Assembly: GCA_013054445.1 (NCBI GenBank)
Contig: JAAMPI010000131.1
Location: forward strand, 1 to 61,788
Origin: Cudoniella acicularis
Taxonomy: Eukaryota; Ascomycota; Leotiomycetes; Helotiales; Helotiaceae
Length of the DNA: 61,788 nt
Reading direction: 5' to 3'
Each line of letters opens with the position of its first letter. Within the stretch, counting starts at the first letter, position 1. This document shows positions 30,971 to 41,525 of the stretch, one piece after another. Both the position numbers and the translations under genes were made by a program. Below the pieces are notes generated by a model. It made no database searches, was not told the DNA's origin, and saw only the letters and a list, made by a program, of their open reading frames with translations.

Positions 30971-31964
30971 TACTAGCACGGTTCACTGAACGAAGATAGA
31001 TGAAGTTATATGAAACAGGTGATGATAGAAGACGAAAGAGTTATATGGACCTCACAAGGGATCTATAGTAGCTGGAATCACGTTATACTTCATGTTAGGA
31101 TGAGTTGGGCTACAAACCTGGTATTAGGCCAAAATTTGCCCCAGTGACCCTACATTACGCTAGTGGATACTGCTATAAGCCCCTCTTTCCGGATATCTTC
31201 CCGCTGATCACTCGGTGAGAATATCTGAGCGCCAGGATATGCCCCTTAATTCACCTTACATATGCCCCGTGTCGTATAATCAAAGGGATCAGCTATAGGC
31301 TAACCTTTATCATCACCTCTTTCCTCGGCGTAATCCCGCCGTTACATGAATCTCATGACGATCACAGGCATACTCATTCGCAGCTGATTGCGCGTTATGT
31401 GGCTTGCATGAATGTGCTGCCTCCGAGCCAGGTCTTCAACCCACTTCTCCTTAGTATGATTTCGTTAGACGATTAGCAGAATTTTTAAAGTAGTTATAAG
31501 TAACATTCCCGGCGCTAAGAGTCGCCCAGGAGAATGCAAGTTGCAGTATCACCTACCACACTCCGCAGCAACCTTGCTTGGTCGGAGTTAACCTACCCTT
31601 GAAGAGCTAAGGAAATTCAGGCAACGTAGTGGCAATACAAAATAATCTCAGCGGTGAAGCTATCGTTGATAACGACGTGTGAGGTGGGCTACTTTACTTC
31701 TCAAGCTAGTATACGTCTCCGAGCTTCAGGTTAGGGGGGACCTTTAATCCGCCTCTAAGCATAAGAGATACCTGTAATACGAAGTGAGGATTCGCGGGTA
31801 GATCACTACTCCCGATCTTACTCAAACCCCTATATATTGAGGCCTGACAAACGTCACTCCGCACTACTTCGCACTCTTCTATAAAGCCTTTAAAACCTCT
31901 CCTTTCTTTTATCCTTCCTTATCACATCTCCTCGCCCCTAAGACCTCTTGTTTATCAGACTATA
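30971..31964. other. Interval without a recognised gene
   Basis: Near-normal composition with stops in all frames. The last ~100 bp before 31965 is pyrimidine-rich (CCTCTCCTTTCTTTTATCC), as in fungal core promoters and 5' UTRs, and fits the Nudix gene that follows. Confidence 0.4.
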
Positions 31965-32956
31965 ATGTCAACATTTATACTCCCAGGCACGGACGTATCC
32001 GTCGAACTCGTCAACGACCTCTCCGAGAAAGAATTGCTTGAGTTCCTAGCTTTTAAGGTAATATTTTCTCTTCTTTACTTCTCGGCTTCGTCTACTATTA
32101 TACTAATTATCAAATAGAATTAGATCAAAACGCTATAAGAAAATCTGTCCCTTTAAAATAGCAATCCTAGTCATAAATTCTATAAATCTCCCTATGTCCT
32201 ACGCGCTATCTATATCCAAGCAATCGACCGCTTCCGTGATTCTCTCGGTTTTATAAAACTCGCTATAACTATCACCAATCCCGAAAAGAAATCTCTACCC
32301 GGCGCTGTCTTCTTACGAGGAGCTAGCGTTGGCATGATAGTGCTCCTATAGCCCGATGACCTTCCTTAAGGAAGCCACGATAAAAAGCACGTAGCTCCTT
32401 ACCGTATAGCCTCGAGTTCCCGTAGGCGGCTTATAATTTGTCGAACTGCCGGCTAGGATAGTAGAGAATAGGACATTTAGAGGGACGGTAGCGATAGAGA
32501 TAAAACAAGAATTAGGCCTAGAAATCCTAGAAGAGTAGTTGATTAATTTGATAGAGCTAGCGATTCCGGAGAAAAAAATAGAAGAACTAGGGGAGGCAAC
32601 TCTAAGAGCGATGTTCCTAAGCGCGGGAGGTTATAATAAGTATATTTAGATCTTTTTATATAAGGTAAAGGTCCCGAGGGTATAGTTAAAGAAGTGGACG
32701 GGGAAGTTGACAGGGCTAAAGGAGGAAGAAGAGAAGGTAAGTAACTTTACTTGTTCTCGTGCTCCCTTATTTTAGATACGGCTTCCTTATATTAGTTCTA
32801 CTATACTCACCTAATATATAGTATGCTAACTTTGCTTGGTAGATCATATTAAAGCTAGTTAAGCTAGAGGAGCTATAGTGTGAGGGGGCACGAGATACTA
32901 AAGCGTTGGCGGCTTTAGTACTATATAAAGGATTAAAGAGGGCTAGAAAGTTGTAA
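31965..32956 (+). pseudogene. RIP-degraded Nudix hydrolase (ADP-sugar pyrophosphatase type)
   Basis: Starts MSTFILPGTDVSVELVNDLS with a donor-like GTAATA after FLAFK (near 32059) and acceptor CAAATAG near 32117. Exon 2 reads SHKFYKSPYVLRAIYIQAID, FRDSLGFIKL, LPGAVFLRGASVGMIVLL and, after a +1 frameshift near 32390, PRVPVGGL, FVELPAGIVEN and the Nudix box remnant GTVAIEIKQELGLEI (canonical RE replaced by IE). A third exon after GTAAGT (about 32736) reads LKLVKLEEL and ends ALVLYKGLKRARKL. Layout matches fungal ADP-sugar diphosphatases (YSA1/NUDT14-like) that cleave ADP-ribose or related sugars. In-frame TAG/TAA at Gln/Trp sites and the frameshift show it is dead. Confidence 0.75.
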
Positions 32957-34490
32957 ATAAAATCAGGTTTAACCTAAAACAAGTATATCCTGATCTCGAT
33001 TACTATTAACTACTTTAAAGATTTTCTTAAGAGAGAAAAACGAGATACCTTAGTTACTATTAGTTTGATAGAAACTAAAATGTGTTATAAACGCGCTTGT
33101 AGAATATAGCTAGGCTTTATAAAGTTTAATAGTAATATTGCTACCGGCGCTGTCTAGCAAAACAAGCTACTCCTATGCGCTAGGGTATAACTATAAACAC
33201 TATATAGATACTGCTAAAGTTAAACTGAAAATAAGAAGAGGGCGAGTTCCTACGAATAACTTAGTAATACCTGTTTTATATTACTCTCCTGCGTTAGAAC
33301 CTATATCTCTAAACAATAGAGAGTGGCAGTAGAGAACGATCATATCGTTGCCTAAGTCATTCCCTATAACATTTTAAGACCTGCTTCTTATAATACTTAT
33401 TGGCCAAAGACAGAAAAGACGGTTTAAGGCCGAGTGAGGTTTAAGGAAACAAGGAAGACTAAGCTAAGGGGCCCGGATCGTCTCTGCCTGTTCCCTGGAG
33501 CAACTTTTAGCTCTAGAGCACTAAAATAGCACAATTAAAGTGACCTATTTTGGCTACTATAATCGCTTGTTATCCAGAGATGTTACTAGCAATGCGTCTT
33601 CCACCTTACGTCATGGCTTGTAAGCACTACCAGGATATTAGTTCATAGCGTACCCCTAGCATTGCCAAGTTACTATAAGGGTATAGTAACGTGGAATTTC
33701 TCTGTCTCTAAGAACGGAGAGCCTATTTAATACGGTGAACAGAAAAGGCTTCGGTGATTAGACTCTCGGTGCCTTTATTTAACAATATCGGTGAGGGTGG
33801 CCTCGCCAATATAGCTTCCTAAACGCGTGCGAGTCAGGAATAAAAGTTTAAAAGCTCTCCCGTTTAAGTCTGTCTCGTCCAAGCCTTACCAGACGTGGTA
33901 AAGACTAGCTCTGTGTCCGTATTCTTATTAGTATAAGTATAACATAACCCGTTTTATTTTCACTTACCAGCTTTGAGGGCATTAGGACCTTAGTAATATT
34001 AGGCCTAACCATAATCGCCACTTTGTCATCCCAATTCGCCTCGGAACAAGGCAGCGGCTGATATATACAAGACCGCATGATAGAGTCCAAAGGTGACCGT
34101 AATGTACTAACACTGATATAAATTGGCACATGGCCTAAAAGAAGTCAACTTGGATAGGATACCTCGTCTATAATTTGACCTCATGATCTAAGGATTCGAA
34201 GTTGTCTAAGGCGCGCCAAACCCGAGGTGCTTTGTTCATACTAGGGTTCGCGAATTCTAAAAACGTTTATAAAAGAGCCGAATCTGGCTCTACTAACGCT
34301 AGATACCCAAAGTAGGGGGCCTAATAAACCCCCCTTTTACTATTATTATCCTGATATGTTTCCGATGCCTTATTCTAGCGTCCGTTTATTAAGTATATAT
34401 ATCCTTCACCCGTTTATTATCTAGGAGATTACTTCTAAAGAACAAAGCGCTTTCTTTAAAACAACTACATATACCGTTTAAAATAAACCT
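32957..34490. other. RIP-degraded interval without a recognised gene
   Basis: Only short frames (up to 74 codons) without motifs. No repeat or RNA gene seen. Confidence 0.45.
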
Positions 34491-35105
34491 AAAAGATGAA
34501 TTTACTTTCCTATATAACCTTGGCTTGAATATAACACTTTTCGGTAAAGATCATAAGAAGTCTCATAGGGGATCCGGCGATCGTAACGTCTTTATTATCG
34601 TCAGTAGACCAGATAGAGATAAACTCTATTATCGGGACGCTCTTCCAGAAGAAGACCAGAACAGACTCAAGAATTGGATTAGGTGCGGAGAGTCAAGCGG
34701 CTTAACAGCCGAATAGAGGGAAGTCTACGTTGGTCATAGCAAATAGAAAGCCTATCTCGCTAGGGAGGGTCAGGAGATAGACTACTCGAGTGTGATAGAT
34801 AAAATGTTTGTTAACGACGGGGGAAAGAAGTATACTTACGCTTATACGGAAGGGCCTAAGTAGATCAAGATTACCTATCTAGAAGATCAAATCAGACTAG
34901 GTAATATTCTACTATCTTTTATAAGCTAGAGAAGCTAACTAGTGTTCAGGTGAGCATTCCGGGGAGCCATACGCTCGTACCGGGGAGGCCAAGCGTGTCA
35001 AGATCACCTATTTAGAAGATCAAACTAGACTAAGTATTATCCTATTATCTTTTTATAATCTAGAGAAACTAACCACGTTCAGATAAGCATTCCGGAAAGC
35101 TTAGA
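34490..35105 (+). pseudogene. Unknown family, degraded, copy A (paralogue at 47385)
   Basis: The plus strand reads DEFTFLYNLGLNITLFGKDH, RNVFIIVSRPDRDKLYYRDA, LPEEDQNRLKNWIRCGESSG, then after stops AYLAREGQEIDYSSVIDKMF and KITYLEDQIRLGN. The same order of motifs occurs at 47385-47850, so it is a gene family with at least two copies here. An imperfect duplication of about 100 bp (34860-34957 and 34992-35096) repeats the last part. Family unknown. Confidence 0.55.
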
Positions 35106-35109
35106 AATA

Positions 35110-36395
35110 AGGCCGAAAGTTTTTCTATCCCTGGTGGCCTTACCACCGTAGAATAAGACGTTTATTATACTCTTCGTAAGGCGGGCCAAGCTATTAAAGC
35201 CAAGTATGGAAGGGCACCCGGCGTTTTCGCTATATCGGATCTGGCAAAGGACAAAGACGACTTGACAGCACTACTGCCACTAAAGGGGCTTGATCGGTCC
35301 GGAATCATCGAATTCGAAGGACTTATCGCAAACCTGGAACTAGCCTACAAGCGCGCTATCTATAGACGAGGAGCTTTAGACTCCCTTGGCCTTTAGCACG
35401 TTCTAATTAGTGTTGGCACTAAGGCAAGCACAAAGAAGCATAAAGAATATATATACGAATTCGACTCCCCTTTTATGCCTGACGTAAAAACCTTCTAGCC
35501 AAATAAAGACAACTTTTTCGAAGACGGGTTTGAGCTATTAGATCTAGTATTTAAACGAGCTATCGAAGAAGATCGGAAAATAATCCTCCTCCTTATATCA
35601 TCTTTAACTGATATTACTATATATACGGACACGTAAAAGGGCCTCGAGACCTTCCAGAAAGCAGTCGGAAGGGTCTATATATAAGGGGGATATTCTATCT
35701 CCTCCGAGGGCATTCCGATCCCGCGAGATGACGCGACTAATAATAATTTCGACATGGCAGCTACGAAAAGGTTTTACCTACGCTTAGAGAATATCCCTAC
35801 CGAGGTATATACTAAAGTTGCTATATACGTAACAGATATCCTAGCAAGCATTTTTAACGACCTAGGAGATACGGGCTATCCTATTAGTAAGGATCTTTAA
35901 AGCCGCACTTAAAGACAAGGAGTTTAATTTTATAAGACAGTATATAGGCCGAATCTAGTTAATAGTATAACCTAGGAGAAGTTTTTATACGACCTTAATA
36001 GTTTCTACGAAAAGTATCTACCGGGAACACAGCTCTCCGAGAAAGGAACACCGCTCTTAGAAGATAGAACGCCACTTCCTGATCCTAATAAGGATTTTGA
36101 TCCTAACGAAAAATTTGACCCTAACAAGTACGACATTATCCCGTACTTGACTAAAGGTCTCCTATATAATACGCTTCCTACTCTTATAACTGGCGGTAGT
36201 AACCTTGTCTCTAAACTAGGTGTCCTTAATACCGAGAGTATAGCGAACTAGACTTCGATTTATAAGATCATTAGGACGCCGAAGCTCTAAGACGTTAAAG
36301 CCAACCCTAATATTTATCTAGAACGAATAGCGTTCGTGATCTCGATACTTTTAAAAGGTAAGCTATACGACAGTATATAAAACGGTCTTAGGTCG
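35110..36395 (+). pseudogene. Degraded nucleoside-hydrolase-like gene (tentative)
   Basis: A long plus-strand reading with only scattered TAG codons: VYYTLRKAGQAIKAKYG, FAISDLAKDKDDLTALLPLK, IIEFEGLIANLELAYKRAIY, ILLLISSLTDITIYTDT, KGLETFQKAVGRVYI followed by GGYSI, a NNNFDMAATKRFYLRLENIP stretch, and later FYEKYLPGTQLSEKGTPLL and PNKYDIIPYLTKGLLYNTLP. The SSLTDI..., (I/Y)xGGYS and N-F-D-x-A series resembles the core of inosine/uridine nucleoside hydrolases, which cleave nucleosides to ribose and base, but the first Asp cluster is not evident. It may continue from the upstream copy-A reading as one gene. Confidence 0.4.
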
Positions 36396-36907
36396 TAGCT
36401 CGAGTAGTTCTACTACGGTTATAATTATAAATTATAACTATAAAGCTCGACGAGGGAGGAACGTGCTTAGTTATAGATGACGTTTTATATTTCTTTTATT
36501 TTGTTTAAAGTTTTCTTTTATTCGAGTCGAAAAATTAAAATATATTATAATTCTTATACGCTTTTATTTATAAGGTGTTTGATAATAAGAGTCCCCTCGT
36601 TACCGAAAATTCGGTTCGGGGTATGTTTCCCGAATATAAGATGCCCTTATACCCGTATGCTTGATTAGCGAGCTATATATATATATAAAAGCTTTCTTTT
36701 AATCCAAATATCACGTAAAAGCCACCTATATACCTCTATTCCTTCGAGTAGCTAATGCTTAAATAAAATATATTATAAAATCTATATATATATTAGTCTA
36801 AAGAGGATCCTGATTCGGTCGAATCCGTTAGTTCTTTTGACGTTACCTGGGTCATATCAGAACAGTAACTTAGACACTAGAGAAAATAAATACAGATGCC
36901 TCACCTG
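36396..36907. other. AT-rich interval before E3
   Basis: Very TA-rich, including a TATATATATATATA run near 36676. No gene recognised. Confidence 0.5.
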
Positions 36908-36909
36908 TA

Positions 36910-36945
36910 TAGTCGCTAACGAAATCGGCTTCCCCTCTTAACTCA
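36910..36945 (+). repeat. Left TIR of E3
   Basis: Begins TAGTCGCTAACGAAATCGGC, continues TTCCCC and ends AACTCA. The first base is T where the right end has C in the same strand sense, which RIP could explain. Confidence 0.7.
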
Positions 36946-37235
36946 TTGTAAAAGGTTTAGCCCCGCTCGACAGGGATGCTCAAAAGTGCCTTAGCAAGGA
37001 TCACCTATCAACTGCCCACGCAACAAGAACACTAAAAAGATTTGCGATTTTTTTAAAGTGCTTAGAAAATTATAAAAACTTCTAATATGACTATAATTAA
37101 GTCTTAGATCACGATTATCGACTCTTTTCTTCATTTTGTTGTGTTTTTATAGTTGAATAGATTGTTCGGTGTTGAGGGTTGGGTAGTTGTCGGGTGATCC
37201 CTTCTACCCGAATAGGTTAGGCGCTGGGTCCGGGG

Positions 37236-37260
37236 GAATGTATAATTCAGTTATACATTC
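37236..37260. repeat. Perfect 10-bp inverted repeat with 5-nt loop
   Basis: GAATGTATAA, TTCAG, TTATACATTC. It sits about 255 bp upstream of the HET start codon. It could be a hairpin or a dimeric binding site; it is not followed by a T-run. Confidence 0.7.
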
Positions 37261-37515
37261 GAGCGTGACGCAAGGTGAGGCTGACCGCCACGGCCGGGCT
37301 TAACGTCAAAAACGCGCAACCTGATCAACTTCTCCGACGGGTATTACTGTGCTGCTCTGCTGTGAAGTTAAGCGTCTCGTCTTAATACTCAGCATAGCCG
37401 TAGCCTTAGCACGACTTGTGAACGGGCCATCCTGCCTTCAGGGTCACTCTGCTAGCCGCTCTGCCTATTCCCAGCTCATTCATCAGAACTATTTACGCAC
37501 ACAATATCTTATACT

Positions 37516-39551
37516 ATGTCTTCCTACCGATACTCTCCGCTTCCGGACGATAATATTCGCCTGCTCTGTTTATTGCCATATGCAAGCGAGGCTGAGCCCT
37601 TACAATGCAAACTTCTCGACTACAATCTACAGGACCCAAGCGGACGAACGCCTTTGTATGACGCTTTATCCTACGTATGGGGCGATCCGAATGATACTCG
37701 GCCTATCTATATAGTCGAAGATAAGTTGCTGGGCAAAGATGAATTGCCGGGCAAAGATGAGTTGCAGGTGACGACAAATCTTTATGCGGCGCTGTCACAT
37801 CTTCGAAATTTCTTTTTCCAGCGAATTATATGGGTAGATGCTATTTGCATCGACCAAGGAAATAGCAAAGAGAGACAGCAACAAATTCTGCTTATGGCGA
37901 AGATCTATAGTCAAGCAATCTGTGTACTTGTTTGGCTTGGAGAGGAGACAGAAGATACAGATGGAGCACTCGAGGATATACGGCTTGCTGCTAATAAAGA
38001 ACTTACGGCAAGCTCGAAGAAAGGAATAAATCAGCAGGCAGTTCTTGCACTACTTGAACGGCCATGGTTCCAACGTATCTGGGTAAGGGAACAAACGCTT
38101 AGCTATAGTTATAAAATTGCTTTAACACAATTACTTTAGGTACTTCAGGAGGTTGCCGCAGCTCGACATATCGTGATGATATGTGGCCCTACGGAGATTG
38201 ACGGATACGCGTTCTGCTTAGGAGTACGTTCATTGAAGCTCTCTTATACGGCTTCTCCGAAATTGCAGACTCTCCCTTCAGTGATCCACCTGATAACTGG
38301 AGCTGGCCTTCGATCTAAACATACAACATATTTGCCAAAGAGGTTCTCCCTAAACATACGTTGTTTAGCCGACCTTATAGACATGTTCCATACCCGCCAA
38401 GCTACCGATACCCGCGATAAGGTATATGCTTTACTTGGTATGAGCTCCGACGATCCTAGCCCAGCTAGTTTACAGCCCGATTATACCAAACCCTGGGAAG
38501 AACTATTTGAGCAACTTATCAAGTTCGTTCTTGGTAAAGACATATTCGTGGAGACTTCTAGCCAGAGAGCGATTATCAAGAGCAAGGGCTGCATTCTTGG
38601 CCAAGTGTCCTCGATAACAAGGGACGATAGGCATAATGTGAATATCACATCTAGAAACTCAGCTTGGGACTTAGGCGGCACGACAGAATGGACCCTTCAG
38701 GCGTCAGCGATACCCATCCAAGAGCATGACATTATCTGCCTTCTATATGGAGTTTCAAAGCCTATGATCATCAGGCTATGTAAGGATCACTTTGCCGTTG
38801 TTGTAATTGCGGCAACTCCGTTGAACGGGAGTAGCAGTTTTGGATGGCCAGAAACTTCCCAACCGATGACACAGTTTTTGCGGGATTTCCTACTTGTCTG
38901 GGACTGGGAGAATCCCCAGGGACAGTTGCACGATCAAGGAGAATACAAAACCTTGATACAGACACATAGCCAAGCGCTAGAGTATTCAAAAGCAGAGTCC
39001 GGAGGATATTTAGATAAAGCAACAAGATTGTGGAACGACGTAACGATATTGGATGACTTGAGAGAGTATGACAAAGCAGATGAGAGGCTTCTAGAAGCAA
39101 GAAGTGGCTATGTGGCGGCATTTGAAAAAGAGTATCTGCCTAAGCTGGTTAGCCAATACGGTCGCACTCTGCTGTCATTCGCTGCTGGGGAAGGGCACGA
39201 AGATATCATTAAGCTGCTGCTTGAGATAGTTGATCCAGACATAAAGGATGGGAAATCTGGTCGGACACCACTATTGTGGGCTGCTACGAACGGGCACGAG
39301 GCCGTTGTCAAGCTGCTGCTCGAGACGGGCCAAGTCGACGTCGACTCGAAGGATACAGGGGGGTCATTGGGGTCAGACGCCGCTGTCGTACGCTGCTGCG
39401 AACGGGCACGAGGCCGTCGTCAAGCTGCTGCGTCGAGACGGGCCAGGTCGACGTTTACTCGAAGGATCTTTTTGGTGGGACGCCGCTATCGTATGCTGCT
39501 GCGAAAGGGCACGAGGCCGTCGTCCAGCTGCTAGACAAGCATGTTAATTAA
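37516..39551 (+). CDS. HET domain - ankyrin repeat protein, frameshifted in the ankyrin part
   Basis: Exon 1 37516-38082 and exon 2 from 38140; the 57-bp intron has GTAAGG and TTTAG. HET-domain proteins control heterokaryon incompatibility, a programmed cell-death response. The HET motifs are complete: YDALSYVWG (48-56), IIWVDAICIDQ (104-114), then VLVWLGEETE and LLERPWFQRIW at the exon end. TRDKVYALLGM follows in exon 2. The C-terminus has ankyrin repeats (GRTLLSFAAGEGHEDIIKLL, GRTPLLWAATNGHEAVVKLL and two more). Two single-base insertions, in a G run at 39358-39363 and near 39430 (CTGCTGCGTCGAG for expected CTGCTGCTCGAG), shift the frame twice. With both corrected the protein would end DKHVN at 39551; uncorrected, the frame ends at 39534 after about 650 residues. 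Confidence 0.8.
39280..39545 (+). repeat. Near-identical ankyrin-repeat DNA units
   Basis: The block ACGGGCACGAGGCCGT..GTCAAGCTGCTG..CGAGACGGGCCA occurs at about 39288 and 39406, and a partial copy starts near 39505. Spacing is about 105-118 bp. Nucleotide identity is much higher than protein function alone would require. Confidence 0.75.
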
Positions 39552-39950
39552 TTATTTACCTCACATTGTATTTATTTTAATAACTTTAATAAAGAGGGGC
39601 TTGGGGAGGTGACGTTTTATATATCAGTTAGAGTGATTTTTAAGACGTTAAATAAATTCAGTCTAAAAGATTCTAGAAACTTCACCTTTACTCTTCTAGC
39701 CACCTGCTTTTGGCAAACTTACTATACTACTAGGATAGTACTTGTATTTGTCTTAGTATGCGTATTAGCTAAGATATATCAACTATATAATCAAGAAATA
39801 ACAGGAGCGTGTGCTAGTATAGAGTAGCTCAAGAAGAGGTATTGTGAAAGCTACTTGTTGCTCGCTTATGACTTTATGTGGCGTCTAGCCTCTTCTGGTA
39901 AGGTGCTTGTTAGTACCCCTGCTTAGCGAGCGGCGCCGAGACTTTCAGAG

Positions 39951-39985
39951 TGAGTTTAAGGGGAAGCCGATTTTGTTACCGACTG
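39951..39985 (-). repeat. Right TIR of E3
   Basis: Ends AAGCCGATTTTGTTACCGACTG before TA, the inverted form of the left TIR with a few differences. Confidence 0.7.
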
Positions 39986-39987
39986 TA

Positions 39988-40439
39988 TAATTGAACAGAC
40001 TGCGTCTCCGAAATTGTTCGGGCTAACTTTCAGGACCACGTCGGGGTGCTTATACCCGCCTTCTTGGAGCTCTCAATTAAAATAACAGAACTCTCAGGAT
40101 ATATTTGGTGTTTTTATCCTCGTCTCCTCTACTTGGGAGCCACACTATGCATCCCACCCCTAAGTGTAATTTGATGTGTGGCCCTTGTTCCGATTGTTTG
40201 AAGGTGACGGTCCCTATGATTGCGTTTCCGTTAGCCTCGTGGCTAATCCGTGTGGCAGGCATCATACCCAAGAAGACATCGAGGACCTAAATCGCGAACG
40301 TAAGAGCTAGGGCCATTAGATGCGGCCCACTTTAGCCGAGAACCTTAAAATCCAATTCTGGCCTACCGCTTCTTGTAAATTATATAACAATATAACCTTT
40401 AATTGCAAATACCTGAAATTCAGAATAGAGACTCCTATT
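39988..40439. other. Interval between E3 and the Tc1 relic
   Basis: Moderate composition, two opposing 61-64-codon frames at 40077-40290, no motif. No gene supported. Confidence 0.4.
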
Positions 40440-41525
40440 CTCTTAAGCTCTCCTCCCTAAAAGCAGCAGAACGAATGGCCTACTCCAGTATGTGCGGATA
40501 TATGCTTACTCTTAAGGCAGGGTTTTAGCCAGCGCGAGATTGTTACGAAAATACACATTCCTCGACGTATAATTCGACGTATTCTATAACAAGAATCAAG
40601 TCGCAGAGACCGTAAAAAGAAGCTTTCGAGACCTCATATTATAACTATCAGAGACATTCGTCAGATTATTTGCCATATCTTAAGAAATTGGACGACGCGT
40701 ATTTAATCCTTTGCGAGCATCAAAGCTTAGCTCGGCCTTATTGCGTTACCACGCACCATTCGTCGAGAACTTCGTCGCGCAGGCTACCGTTGCTATATTA
40801 CATGCCCAAGACCCTATATTATACTCAAGCAAGCTAAAAAGCGGTATCTCTTTACAAAGAAATATAGGTGGTAGGGCACAAGCGATTACGCGGCATATAG
40901 AGACGATAACTACGAAGGAGGGGATTGGCGTTAAGTCATTTGGAGCGACGAAGCTACGTTCGAAATAGGGAAGAGAGGGAGAATATGGGTCACGCGAAGG
41001 GTTAATGAAAGACGCTGTCAAAGTTGCATATGCTCGATATATCGCTCGGGGCGCACATTAATTATGATTTGGGGTGTAATCGGCTAGAATTATAAGTTAC
41101 TACTAGTTATTCTAGAGAAGCTTCCTACACGTAGGGGAATTTGTTCGAAGGCCTATCTTTAGCAAGTATTAGAATCTGTGGTTTTCCCCTTATTTGATAT
41201 ACTAGGGCCGTTATATATATTTATAAAAGACGGGGCAAAGGTGTATTATAGACACGCAAGACTCCTACGGTTATAGTATAATATTAGAGGCTTTAATTAG
41301 CCCCCTTCTTTGCCAGATTTGAACCTAATAGAGAAGGTATGGCGATAGATAAAAGAAGAGCTGAAAAAGCTACCGTATATGCCGAAGAGTAAGGAGGCAT
41401 TGGCAAGGGAGCTCTAGAAGCTCTAGGACCAAGTTAATCCCGTGACCTTTCGTTACTATATAGAGCAATTAACATATAAGCTCGAAGATATAATTGCTAT
41501 ATAGGGAATAGCTACTATCAATTAA
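40440..41525 (+). pseudogene. RIP-degraded Tc1/mariner-type transposase
   Basis: The plus strand shows an N-terminal HTH remnant (IHIPRRIIRRI-like near 40555), a second HTH part around 40715-40800, then VIWSDEATFEIGK (first catalytic Asp, near 40940-40975), a MIWGVIG-type strand near 41060, YIFIKDGAKVYYRHARLLRL (second Asp, near 41215), and PPSLPDLNLIEKVWR (third acidic residue region, near 41310) followed by IKEELKKLPYMPKSKEALAR. This is the DDE_3/Tc1-mariner layout. TAG/TAA codons replace Gln/Trp throughout and frames shift. The element's own ends are not identified. It is 450 bp to the right of E3. Confidence 0.8.

Larger units (their letters stand above)
36908..39987 (+). mobile_element. 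Element E3: 3.08-kb TIR element carrying a HET-ankyrin gene
   Basis: Inverted ends (36910-36945 and 39951-39985) match at about 31 of 35 positions. Both are flanked by TA (36908-36909 and 39986-39987). Similarity continues weakly for a further ~80 bp inward. The interior holds a single HET-ankyrin gene and no transposase. The TIR (YAGTCGSTAACRAAATCGGC) differs from that of E1/E2, so this is a second element family, with a Tc1/mariner-type target. The degraded Tc1/mariner transposase at 40440 is a candidate partner family but lies outside the element. Confidence 0.6.

Noticed and set aside
37349..37714. A 121-codon frame overlapping the HET start
   Set aside because: Its second half is the HET coding sequence in another frame; HET motifs fix the correct frame from 37516.
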